Assembly (NCBI RefSeq): GCF_002836205.1
Contig: NZ_PJBE01000013.1
Location: 2,728,001 to 2,792,000 of the forward strand
Direction: 5' to 3'
Length of the DNA: 64,000 bases
Source: Shewanella sp. Choline-02u-19
Lineage (GTDB): Bacteria > Pseudomonadota > Gammaproteobacteria > Enterobacterales > Shewanellaceae
Below the pieces are notes generated by a model that saw only the letters and a list, made by a program, of their open reading frames with translations, made no database searches and was not told where the DNA came from. Of the stretch, positions 25,953 to 34,688 are shown one piece after another; position 1 is the stretch's first letter, and each line of letters opens with the position of its first letter. The position numbers and the translations under genes were made by a program.

Positions 25953-28349
25953 CTAGAATTTATACGCCACACTAACGCGAACATCTCTGCCAGCAGCCGC
26001 TACGCCATCGGCCATGTAAGGCTTGTAGTACTGGTTAGTAATATTCTTGACCGTAAGGTAGGCTTCCCAGTTATCCAATGCGCCAGACTCGCCAGTAAAC
26101 GCCACATAAAAGTCCTGCAAGAAATACGCATCAGTGGCTTGATCCGTTCTAAAGCTACTTTTAGTCGGCATCTCATCTTCAGACTTACTGTCGTACCACT
26201 TACCACGCCAAGCAACCATTACGTCACTCGTCAGATAATATCCCAGCTTTAGTCCAATATTGGTCGGCGCTAAATCAGCCAGGTACTCATCTTCACCCGT
26301 TGAGTCCTTTAAGCTGCCATCGTGCTTGCCCTCTATATAAGAGGCGTCTAAATCTGCGAATAGATCTTGGTAGCGATAATTTAATACCAAGTCGACACCT
26401 TGATTGTAGTATCCGCCAAGATTGGTGTTGTAGCCTTGAGCTTGTTCTACAGAGTTAACCCCAGAGCGCTTAGCCACATCATTCTCGCCTTTGTGGTAGT
26501 ACAAGGTTATTTGAGTTGATAACGTGTCGCTATTAGCAAACAAGTCATGATTAAGCTGGGTCAACCCTAACTTATAGGCGTGTAAACGCTCAACCTCTAG
26601 ATCACGGCTTGAGGTGATAGCCTTACTGGCCTTGGCATATTGCACCGTATAAATATCATCAATGACTGGCGCCTGTAATGTATAGGCGTAATCAAAGTAG
26701 AGCTGGGTCTGTTCAGTTAAGGCGTAATGAACACCTAATCGCGGTGAGAGTCCCGAGTGTGAAACTGCGCTGTAGTCATGGCCTGCGGCTAAATCATTAT
26801 AATCAGACGCCAAGTTTCCCTTACCTTCACTACGAATATAGTCATATCTAACGGATGGTTTAACCGTTAGAGCATCATTAACTTGGTAACTTAATTTGGC
26901 ATAAACGCTTGAGGTTTGCTGCTTACCGCTGGGCTGATAATACGGCGTATACAGACCAAAGTTTTTCGCTTCTTTCTTCTCATAGGTTTTATTATAAACC
27001 AGAGAGTCACGGTCTGAACTTAAGTACTGCAAGCCGATTAATAAGCTGTGGTCGCCGAACCAGCTGGTGTTATTGATATCGACAAAAGAGCGTTTGTAGT
27101 TGAGCCAAGACTCATGGCCAAAGTTACCCACCGAGACATACATCTTTTCCCATGCGATATCAGGGCGTACCCAATGACGCTGATTCTCACTGGTTGAAAC
27201 GACCAACTGAGTATCAATCAAATCATTGTCTGGTGTATAACGATAGTTCAACGAGTAATTCGTATCTTCGTAAATATTGTGAGCCGTTGTTGCGTAAAGC
27301 GCTGTTTTATAATCACCATACTTTTTAATATTGTAATCACTGATATTCGGCATTTGACCACGGCGATTAGCCCACGGCTTTTGGCCTTCATCGGTATAAT
27401 CGGTCATCGATAAAGACAATAAATGTGAACCATAATCAAAATCTAACTTCGCTAATAGGCTATTTTGACGATAACCTGAGTAACTAAATTTAGCTTCATT
27501 GCCCATATCATATTCAACGGGCTCGCCCTCATCAGCAATATTCCCCCCCAAAACTCCATTACCTAAAGTGGTATCGTTAGCGTCTCGATAGGTGTAATTA
27601 ACAATGGCAGACAGATGGCGGTTAAACTGACCATATAAGCTCACTAAACTACGCTTTTCATCGTCATTATCGCTATAACCTGCTTTAACTCTTGCGCCAA
27701 AATGCTCTCCAGTATCCAAAAAGTCTTCCGCACTTTTACTGGTTACATACATAGAGCCACCAAAACCGCCGTTGCCTGAACGAACATCGTGAGCCCCTTT
27801 AATCACCTCAACCTGTTTAATTAGGTCCGGGTCGATAAAGAAAGAGCCATAGCGGTATTGCTCAAAACCCAACGGTGCATTATCTAAGTAGAGGTTCAAA
27901 TCCTCCACAGCGCCAAAGCCCCAAACATTAATTCGTTCGCCACCAGAACGGGTTCCACCATCAATGTTAACCCCGGGAAGTTGATCGACCAACTCAGCAA
28001 ATTGTGAAGACTGCTGCTCCTCAACCTCTTTCATGGTAATCACAGCTTCACCCGGAGGTGTTAATTTTAAACCACGACGATATGACCTGCCGGTAACTTC
28101 AATAATCTCAATTGCATCAACCTTAGGCTCGCCTAATACTTGATTCATTGAGCGAGAACTGCCTTCTTCAACCCTTTGTTGTAGATGTTGATCCGTTTGC
28201 GCATATACATGCGACTGAACAGATAGAGATAAAAAAGACAATAAAAACAGCTTAATAGAACGTGACAGCACCAGGATATACTCATGAGGATGTAAGATGG
28301 CGGCAGTATAAAGAAAAAACACCCAAATGATAATGATTATCAACTGCAA
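25953..28349 (-). CDS. TonB-dependent outer-membrane receptor, Fur-regulated
   Basis: The plug domain (about residues 95-215) includes LPGVNIDGGTRSGGERINVW and VEVIKGAHDVRSGNGGFGGS. A ~580-residue barrel follows, ending in VSVAYKF, a C-terminal aromatic outer-membrane signal. The longest frame begins at 28349, but its codons 3-8 are a Fur box, so the true start is probably further in, near the signal peptide IKLFLLSFLSLSVQSHVYA (a GTG codon around 28275 is possible). It should import an iron complex (siderophore or haem-like) with TonB energy. The ligand is unknown. It is divergent from the molybdenum hydroxylase operon. Confidence 0.93.
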   Translation of the reverse strand: MQLIIIIIWVFFLYTAAILHPHEYILVLSRSIKLFLLSFLSLSVQSHVYAQTDQHLQQRVEEGSSRSMNQVLGEPKVDAIEIIEVTGRSYRRGLKLTPPGEAVITMKEVEEQQSSQFAELVDQLPGVNIDGGTRSGGERINVWGFGAVEDLNLYLDNAPLGFEQYRYGSFFIDPDLIKQVEVIKGAHDVRSGNGGFGGSMYVTSKSAEDFLDTGEHFGARVKAGYSDNDDEKRSLVSLYGQFNRHLSAIVNYTYRDANDTTLGNGVLGGNIADEGEPVEYDMGNEAKFSYSGYRQNSLLAKLDFDYGSHLLSLSMTDYTDEGQKPWANRRGQMPNISDYNIKKYGDYKTALYATTAHNIYEDTNYSLNYRYTPDNDLIDTQLVVSTSENQRHWVRPDIAWEKMYVSVGNFGHESWLNYKRSFVDINNTSWFGDHSLLIGLQYLSSDRDSLVYNKTYEKKEAKNFGLYTPYYQPSGKQQTSSVYAKLSYQVNDALTVKPSVRYDYIRSEGKGNLASDYNDLAAGHDYSAVSHSGLSPRLGVHYALTEQTQLYFDYAYTLQAPVIDDIYTVQYAKASKAITSSRDLEVERLHAYKLGLTQLNHDLFANSDTLSTQITLYYHKGENDVAKRSGVNSVEQAQGYNTNLGGYYNQGVDLVLNYRYQDLFADLDASYIEGKHDGSLKDSTGEDEYLADLAPTNIGLKLGYYLTSDVMVAWRGKWYDSKSEDEMPTKSSFRTDQATDAYFLQDFYVAFTGESGALDNWEAYLTVKNITNQYYKPYMADGVAAAGRDVRVSVAYKF
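28328..28342 (-). promoter_or_regulatory. Fur box of the TonB receptor gene
   Basis: TGATAAT-C-ATTATCA (read on the minus strand) is a perfect 7-1-7 inverted repeat equal to the Fur core consensus. A possible -10 (TAAATT) and -35 (TTGGTA, 18-bp spacer) lie just upstream on that strand. The box covers the start of the longest open frame, which argues that translation starts downstream. Confidence 0.9.
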
Positions 28350-28720
28350 TTTACATTTGAAATAATTGTGTTACCAAAACACCCGATTTGAACTCATATT
28401 TTACAAAATAAACACAAAGTTAAAGTTCATGTTTTATCTGCGAGCGCATCCCCAATTACGTATCGGCAATTGACCACAGGCAAAATACAGCCCCTTTAAG
28501 CAACCAAGCCTAACACTATGAATTCCTACATTAGACATCCACATACTGCTGTATGTTGAACCTAAAGAATTTATCAATATAGTATTAAAATTAGACTATC
28601 ATCTTACTAGTATCGCTTGCCTATTTAGGTGTTGATTACACTTAACATTAACACTCTAATCGATGGCAACAAGGATGAAATTACGGCGTCATACCTTCAA
28701 TTTGTACGTTAGGATCATAG
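28350..28720. other. Divergent promoter region between TonB receptor and molybdenum hydroxylase
   Basis: No open frame. It contains the receptor promoter near the Fur box and the presumed promoter of the plus-strand operon. I did not see a second Fur box. Confidence 0.45.
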
Positions 28721-31519
28721 ATGAAAAAACTTAAGCAAACTCGTAGAGACTTTATTAAAACGGTCGTTATTGCGGGGGTCAGTGTTTACTTCTCACCGCT
28801 TGTCAGTGCCAATAGTCGAGAGCAAGAGTACTTATATAAGCCAAAAAAACCATGGGCTAGTGGGGGTAAGGCTAAATTTAGGGTTGATGCAATTCAGAAG
28901 GTTACCGGTGAAAAAGTGTTTGCTCGCGACTTTAGAGCAAAAGACTTTGACCTCTGGCCTGATAAGCAGTGGCACGGATACATTGTGTGTGCAACGGTGG
29001 CTGATCGTACATTTGAGAGTATCGATTTATCTTTTTTAGAGAAACAACCCACTAAAGTTATTTTGGCCGAAGATCTCGCTAAAAATGACGTCAAACTCCC
29101 CCCTTTTCATGGTGAAGAGATGTTACTAACCAAAGGGAGTGTCGCCCACTTTATTGGCCATCCGGTGGCGATTCTATTGTTTGATGAGTTTGATGACTTT
29201 AACGCCGCGAAATCACGCTTAGATTTCAATCCAGATGTACTCAAATTTGGCGATAAAACAGAACTTTATCAGAGAAATCCCTATGCATCATGGCGTGTGG
29301 TACGCATAGCAAAAGAGAGAAATGATTCAAGCGATGTTTTTTCCCCCTTCCAAGATGGGCTATTTTTCCCCGCCTATCAGTTAAGACAACCCAAATGGCC
29401 TAGGGAACGTAATATAGGAGGAACCCTAGGTGAAAAAGGGATGTATTACGCGGATACAATCCAACAAGATCTATTAAAAACAAATATTCATGTCGTTGAA
29501 AAGCAATTTCAAACACAAATTGTTGAGCCGATGATGCTCGAGCCAGAAGCCGCTAATATCTGGTTTGATCAAGCGACTCAGACCGTACACGGTACCGTTA
29601 CCTGCCAAGATCCAAGCGACTTTACCGAAATGGCAGTACATCTGCTAAAACAGAGCAAACAAGCTAAAGATATTAAAAGTATCGTGCTTTATTCAGGATT
29701 TGTTGGCGGCGGATTCGGTGCAAAAGACCACTCAGTATTCCCTTATTATGCCCTTGTCGCTAGCCTATTTTCCGATGGTAATCCGATTAGAATCGCCAAT
29801 GACCGCTATCAACAGTTCCAGTCCGGTCTTAAACGTCATCCCTTTAAAATCAACAACCGTTTAGGGATCAATAAAGACACCTTAAAAATTGAAGCATTAA
29901 CCTCTGTATGTGATGTGGATGGGGGCGGAAGAGAAAACTTCAGTGCCAGCGTAGCCTCTGCTGGTATGTCTGCAATGCAGGGCGTGTTTTATATTCCAAA
30001 AAGTGATTTACAAGCAACCGCTTATCACTCAAGGAATGTCACATCAGGCTCAATGCGAGGTTATGGCTCGACACAATGTATGCCAGTGGTCGATCTCATG
30101 ATAGGACAGGCTGCCGCAGAGTTAAATGTAGATCCGTTTGAGCTTAGACGCAGAAACCTATTACACACTGATGATCTTAATACTCAAGGAGCCGAAATTG
30201 CAGGTGAGCTGCGCTATCGCGAAATTTTAGATAAAGCAGAGCAACATCCTATCTGGAAGAATCGAGCGGCTAACAAACACACTTTTGAAACCAACAACCC
30301 AAACAAAACATTTGGTGTCGGCTATTCATTGCTTTCTAAGAATTATGGCACGGGCAATGTTGGCCCTAATGCGGCAGTCAACCTGCTGGAGTCCGGCGAA
30401 ATTGTTTTAGAAATTGAATATATGGAGATGGGCAGCGGCGCTCAAACCAGCCAAGGGTTATTAACCGATAAGTTCTTTGGCCAAGCAGCTGATGAAGTGC
30501 AAGTTGCTGTTACTGAGACTTGGAAAGCATTGCAACTGTTTGAAACAGACAACCCCTATACCATCAGTCAAGAGAAGCAAGATAAGATGTCTAAAGACCC
30601 ACTCTGGACACCCGTAAAGCTGATGGCAAGTAGTGCATCCGATTCCGCTACTTTTCAAACCGAAGCAACCAAAGGAGCCTGTGCGGTCGTCTATCAATAC
30701 GGGATTTTGCCTGCGGCGCGTACATTGTGGAAACTCGATAAAAACAGCGACCTTTCCGCAGCAACATGGCAAGACGGACAATTCACCCAAGCAGGTTACC
30801 CCAACTTACCTTTGGCGTTACTGGCATCAACTGCACACCACCTTGGGTTAGTTACAGGTTGTGTGGCACATACGGTAAACCGCTGGGCTTGGACTGAAGC
30901 AGAGTTCACCATTGAAGGTCATACCCAAGTACATTCGTTAGATGCATTAGCGGTTCGCTATGGTAACGGCGCTAATAGCGCTAAAACACAGTTGATGGAT
31001 AATTTAGGCTATCACCTCATTAAACGTAATTGGGTGAAATACCCAAGCACTCAATATAACAACGCCATGGTGACCTATTACGCTCCCTGTGATTGTCTAG
31101 TAGAGCTCAGCGTTGATAAGTACAGTGGAAAGGTCGATATTCTCCGCACTCACAGTGTACTCGATGCTGGCCCCGTGATCTCAAAGCCTATCGTCGAGGG
31201 ACAAATTCAAGGCGGACTCGCCATGGGGATAGGCCATGTTTTACATGAGTATTTACCACCATTTGAAGATGGCCCAGGTAACGGACGTTGGAATTTGAAT
31301 CGTTATCACGTGCCACTAGCTAGAGATCTCAGCGTATGGGACATGACACTTGAAATCCTGCCATCAAATGACAGTTCAGAGCGACCTAAAGGGATCGCCG
31401 AAGTGGTGATGTTACCCGTGATTTCCGCAGTTCAAGATGCAATATTTAATGCGATTGGCGAACGCTTCGACCACACCCCTATTACCGCTGAACAAATAAA
31501 GTCGAGGTTAAGTGTATGA
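28721..31519 (+). CDS. Xanthine-dehydrogenase-family molybdopterin-binding subunit, Tat-exported
   Basis: This 932-residue protein has a twin-arginine signal at the very start (TRRDFIKTVVIAGVSVYFSP), so it is folded in the cytoplasm with its Mo-cofactor and exported. The molybdopterin-binding part shows GGFGAKD and GSMRGYGSTQ (cofactor contacts), MGSGAQTSQG, and a C-terminal GIAEVVMLPVISAVQDAI whose Glu matches the catalytic glutamate of molybdenum hydroxylases. It resembles the large subunits of isoquinoline 1-oxidoreductase (IorB) or membrane aldehyde dehydrogenases. The stop overlaps the next start (ATGA). Substrate (an aldehyde or N-heterocycle) cannot be fixed from sequence. Confidence 0.93.
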   Translation: MKKLKQTRRDFIKTVVIAGVSVYFSPLVSANSREQEYLYKPKKPWASGGKAKFRVDAIQKVTGEKVFARDFRAKDFDLWPDKQWHGYIVCATVADRTFESIDLSFLEKQPTKVILAEDLAKNDVKLPPFHGEEMLLTKGSVAHFIGHPVAILLFDEFDDFNAAKSRLDFNPDVLKFGDKTELYQRNPYASWRVVRIAKERNDSSDVFSPFQDGLFFPAYQLRQPKWPRERNIGGTLGEKGMYYADTIQQDLLKTNIHVVEKQFQTQIVEPMMLEPEAANIWFDQATQTVHGTVTCQDPSDFTEMAVHLLKQSKQAKDIKSIVLYSGFVGGGFGAKDHSVFPYYALVASLFSDGNPIRIANDRYQQFQSGLKRHPFKINNRLGINKDTLKIEALTSVCDVDGGGRENFSASVASAGMSAMQGVFYIPKSDLQATAYHSRNVTSGSMRGYGSTQCMPVVDLMIGQAAAELNVDPFELRRRNLLHTDDLNTQGAEIAGELRYREILDKAEQHPIWKNRAANKHTFETNNPNKTFGVGYSLLSKNYGTGNVGPNAAVNLLESGEIVLEIEYMEMGSGAQTSQGLLTDKFFGQAADEVQVAVTETWKALQLFETDNPYTISQEKQDKMSKDPLWTPVKLMASSASDSATFQTEATKGACAVVYQYGILPAARTLWKLDKNSDLSAATWQDGQFTQAGYPNLPLALLASTAHHLGLVTGCVAHTVNRWAWTEAEFTIEGHTQVHSLDALAVRYGNGANSAKTQLMDNLGYHLIKRNWVKYPSTQYNNAMVTYYAPCDCLVELSVDKYSGKVDILRTHSVLDAGPVISKPIVEGQIQGGLAMGIGHVLHEYLPPFEDGPGNGRWNLNRYHVPLARDLSVWDMTLEILPSNDSSERPKGIAEVVMLPVISAVQDAIFNAIGERFDHTPITAEQIKSRLSV

Positions 31520-32049
31520 GCAAAAGCACCGTTAATTTCATCCTAAATGGTAAACAAATCGGCCCTATTGCTGTCGATCAAAATACCATGATGATCCAGT
31601 TTCTACATGAGCACTTAAACTTAACCGGCACTAAATTTGGTTGCGGTGCAGGGATATGCCATGCCTGCGTGATCTTAGAGAAAACGGCTACTGGGCATGT
31701 GACCCATCGAACCTGTATTAATGGCGTAGGGTCATTTAATGGTAAGAACTTGATGACGGTAGAAGGTCATGCACGAATTGATGTGAAGACCCAAGAGCTT
31801 GAGTTACATCCGGTGCAACAAGCTTTTATCGAACACTTCTCTTTCCAATGTGGTTGGTGTACATCGGGCTTTGTTAATGAAGCCATCGGTTATTACGAAT
31901 CACTAAAACAAAATCCAGTTAAAAAGTCTGAGCTACGATCTTCAATTGAAGCCTCACTGGCTGAACATGTATGTCGCTGTACAGGCTACGTTAAATACTA
32001 TGAGGCAATAGAGGATCTTATATTGTCTCAACCAGAACTTGTTCGATAA
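31516..32049 (+). CDS. 2Fe-2S subunit of the molybdenum hydroxylase
   Basis: A 177-residue protein with two [2Fe-2S] motifs: the plant-type CGAGICHAC...C near residue 45 and the C-terminal CGWC...CRCTGY helical type. It passes electrons from the molybdenum centre onward. It has no signal peptide of its own, so it should be carried out by the Tat-signal of its large partner. It overlaps the large-subunit gene by 4 bases, and the cytochrome gene follows 7 bases after its stop. This three-gene order, without an FAD subunit, matches IorAB-like or acetic-acid-bacterial aldehyde dehydrogenases. Confidence 0.95.
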   Translation: MSKSTVNFILNGKQIGPIAVDQNTMMIQFLHEHLNLTGTKFGCGAGICHACVILEKTATGHVTHRTCINGVGSFNGKNLMTVEGHARIDVKTQELELHPVQQAFIEHFSFQCGWCTSGFVNEAIGYYESLKQNPVKKSELRSSIEASLAEHVCRCTGYVKYYEAIEDLILSQPELVR

Positions 32050-32056
32050 GGATGTT

Positions 32057-33388
32057 ATGAAAAAGCTCATTATTATCGGTTTGGCTTTGGGTCTAGCCGC
32101 GATCATTTTTATCTATCTTGGTAGCGGTAAATTAGCCAATGTCGCAAGTGCAGTTCATCAAAGTGAGGCCGTAGACTTAATCGTTGAGCGTGGCCGACAA
32201 GTCGCCATTGAAAGTGATTGTGTTGCTTGCCATACAGGCCCCAGTGGCGCGCCATTTGCCGGAGGCGTGGCGTTTGATTCACCATTCGGAATGATCTATT
32301 CAACCAATATTACCCCTGATAAACAATACGGCATTGGGCTTTACCAACGTGAAGATTTTTATCGGGCTGTAAAATGGGGTTACTCAAGTAAGGTCGGCAA
32401 CTTGTACCCTGCTATGCCATTCACTTCGTACCGGAAATTAAATGATAAAGATCTTGATGCACTGTGGGCTTATTTCCAGTCCATTAAGCCGATTGCAGAG
32501 CCTAACAGTGCTAATGATCTTATCTTCCCAGCCAACATTCGCTTTTTCTTAGGAGGCTGGAACCAACTCTTTTTTGAAGACTCCGACTTTAGCCCCGACA
32601 GCAACCGCAGCAAACAATGGAACAAGGGTAAGTATTTTGTCGAGGCTGCAGGACACTGCGGTGAGTGCCACACGCCGAGAAACCTATTGTTTGCGATGCA
32701 ACCCAGTAAAGCACTACAAGGTGAATTTTTGGAAGGTTGGCAGGCGGGTGATATCACCGCTAAAGAGCTAAATTCACAGGGCTGGAACGCTAAAGATCTG
32801 GTTGATCTGCTAAAAATGGGTGAGTCTCGAATGGGCTCAACCTACGAGAATATGTATTTGGTCGTTAACCATAGTTTGAGTCACATGCCTAATGAAGACT
32901 TAGCTGCTATATCCGGCTATTTACTGGATAAAGATCAGGTCTCGATTGCAGAAGTTGATGGCTCTAGTGATCTTAAAATGGCTAAGCGAGTGTATTTAAG
33001 CCAAGAGGATAAAACACTTTCAGGCTATCAAACCTATGTTGATTATTGCGCAGGTTGTCATGGTTTAGATGGCTTAGGAAAACCCGAAGCCGTGGTGGCC
33101 TTAAATCAAAATAGCGCCTTTACCGCCCAATCGCCGTACAACTCTATCGCCGTTATTCTGCGAGGCTTGCCCAGTAAACGTCAAAGCCAAACCAGAGGCG
33201 TGGTGTCGATGTCATCTTTCAATGCACAAGTATCAGATCAGCAAGTGGCTGAGCTCGTTAACTTTGCAAGACAAGTTTGGGGAGCACAAAAGGATGCAAA
33301 AGTTGATAATGATATGGTCAAAGAGATTAGAGAAAAATTGGATACAGAGGGTTATTTGAATCATCTACAGATGAAAAAATCGGATTAG
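32057..33388 (+). CDS. Triheme c-type cytochrome subunit of the molybdenum hydroxylase
   Basis: The ATG at 32057 with AAGGAT just upstream is preferred over the TTG at 32039, giving 443 residues. An N-terminal signal/anchor helix (LIIIGLALGLAAIIFIYLG) is followed by three haem-binding CxxCH sites: CVACH at 55-59, CGECH at 201-205 and CAGCH at 331-335. The arrangement is that of alcohol/aldehyde dehydrogenase cytochrome subunits. It would accept electrons from the 2Fe-2S subunit and pass them to quinone or the terminal oxidases. It is the last gene of the operon; a strong terminator follows. Confidence 0.93.
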   Translation: MKKLIIIGLALGLAAIIFIYLGSGKLANVASAVHQSEAVDLIVERGRQVAIESDCVACHTGPSGAPFAGGVAFDSPFGMIYSTNITPDKQYGIGLYQREDFYRAVKWGYSSKVGNLYPAMPFTSYRKLNDKDLDALWAYFQSIKPIAEPNSANDLIFPANIRFFLGGWNQLFFEDSDFSPDSNRSKQWNKGKYFVEAAGHCGECHTPRNLLFAMQPSKALQGEFLEGWQAGDITAKELNSQGWNAKDLVDLLKMGESRMGSTYENMYLVVNHSLSHMPNEDLAAISGYLLDKDQVSIAEVDGSSDLKMAKRVYLSQEDKTLSGYQTYVDYCAGCHGLDGLGKPEAVVALNQNSAFTAQSPYNSIAVILRGLPSKRQSQTRGVVSMSSFNAQVSDQQVAELVNFARQVWGAQKDAKVDNDMVKEIREKLDTEGYLNHLQMKKSD

Positions 33389-33412
33389 AAGCTTTAACGT
33401 TATTCCAAAAAA

Positions 33413-33437
33413 AACGAACCTAACGGTTCGTTTTTTT
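33413..33437. terminator. Bidirectional terminator between cytochrome operon and norW
   Basis: The stem AACGAACC/GGTTCGTT (33413-33420, 33425-33432) is followed by T residues on the plus side and has an A-tract on the other side. Confidence 0.9.
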
Positions 33438-33504
33438 GATCTCGCTAGCCAAATCCAAATAGACACACTTGAGCTTGCGTATGATAAATATCTATCCTAT
33501 TTGA

Positions 33505-34665
33505 TTAAGTAGCCGATACTTTTCTTAGCAGTGAAAAAGCCTGTTTGGCATTTTCATTGGTCACCACAAACCCTGTCATATTATTTTGATCATCATATGC
33601 TTCTGCCGTCACGCCTTGTTTATCAAAGCCCACTTTCCATGATGAATCAGTATTAAACCTGCCGCCGACTTGGATCGGATATGACGGTGTTTTCACTTTC
33701 ACCATCATCGCTGGGAATGTCAGTTGTGATGCTTGACCAAGTAACTGCTTAGCAAGCGCATTGGCACTCAAAATAATAGGTTGTAAATAAGCCATAACCT
33801 TGCCGTTAATCTCGGCGCAATCACCAAGGGCGTAAACATTGTTGGCAGATGATTGTAGCTTTTCATCCACTACAATACCGCGATTAACCTTAATACCCGC
33901 CTGCTGCGCTAAGTCGGTATTCGGTCGTAAACCCGCTGCAGAGATAACGCAATCGACAGTAAATACTTTACCCGCTTTAGTGGTAACCAGCATAGCTTGC
34001 TTGCCCTCTTCAGCTTTTGCGTTAATTTGCTCTATTGTGGTGACGTAGTCGTTAAGCTCGAGTGTCATTCCACCATCACGCAAAGGCTGTTCAAGCTTCA
34101 ATGCGACAAAATCTGGTGCTACATTTGCGAGTAATCGACTATTAGGTTCAACAACAATCACCTTTTTGCCGCTCGTTTGTAGATCCATAGCCAGCTCAGC
34201 ACCAATTAAGCCGCCGCCCATTATCAATATGCGATTAGCCGTGGTTAGCTTTTTCTGTGAAGCTCGGTACTCAGATAAACTGTTTAGAGTGACAATATCC
34301 ACTGCAGCATCGCCTTTTATTGGCGGTACAAACGTGGTTGCGCCTGTTGCAAAGACTAGCTTAGAATATTGATAACTCTGCCCATTAGCTAACAGAGATT
34401 GCGTTTTAGTATCAACTTGTTCCACCCGTGTGTTGGCAAATAATTCAACCTGATACTGCGCAGCAAAGTCAGCTGCAGACAAGGTGATTAATGCATTTGC
34501 ATCCTGCTGCTTGGAAAATACATGGCTTAAATCTGGCTTGTTGTATTCATCACCTTCATCAGCGGTAAAAACCTGAATAGGCAAACTAACATCTTGCCTG
34601 CGTATGTTCTTTATTAACTGATAGGCGGCGAAACCACTGCCAATGATTACAATCGGTGCTGTCAT
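33505..34665 (-). CDS. norW: NADH:flavorubredoxin reductase
   Basis: This 386-residue FAD enzyme has an N-terminal dinucleotide fold (IVIIGSGFAAYQLIK), a second NAD-binding fold (ILIMGGGLIGAELAMDL) and the FAD-closing motif NVYALGDCAEI. It belongs to the rubredoxin-reductase branch of pyridine nucleotide-disulfide oxidoreductases. It lies 23 bases after norV on the same strand, which fixes its role: it passes electrons from NADH to the flavorubredoxin NorV for nitric oxide reduction under anaerobic conditions. Confidence 0.96.
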   Translation of the reverse strand: MTAPIVIIGSGFAAYQLIKNIRRQDVSLPIQVFTADEGDEYNKPDLSHVFSKQQDANALITLSAADFAAQYQVELFANTRVEQVDTKTQSLLANGQSYQYSKLVFATGATTFVPPIKGDAAVDIVTLNSLSEYRASQKKLTTANRILIMGGGLIGAELAMDLQTSGKKVIVVEPNSRLLANVAPDFVALKLEQPLRDGGMTLELNDYVTTIEQINAKAEEGKQAMLVTTKAGKVFTVDCVISAAGLRPNTDLAQQAGIKVNRGIVVDEKLQSSANNVYALGDCAEINGKVMAYLQPIILSANALAKQLLGQASQLTFPAMMVKVKTPSYPIQVGGRFNTDSSWKVGFDKQGVTAEAYDDQNNMTGFVVTNENAKQAFSLLRKVSAT

Positions 34666-34688
34666 TACTACTTCCTCAAATACGTCGA

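Noticed and set aside
32039..32056. TTG start of the cytochrome gene overlapping the 2Fe-2S gene
   Set aside because: The ATG at 32057 has AAGGAT directly upstream and begins the signal helix.
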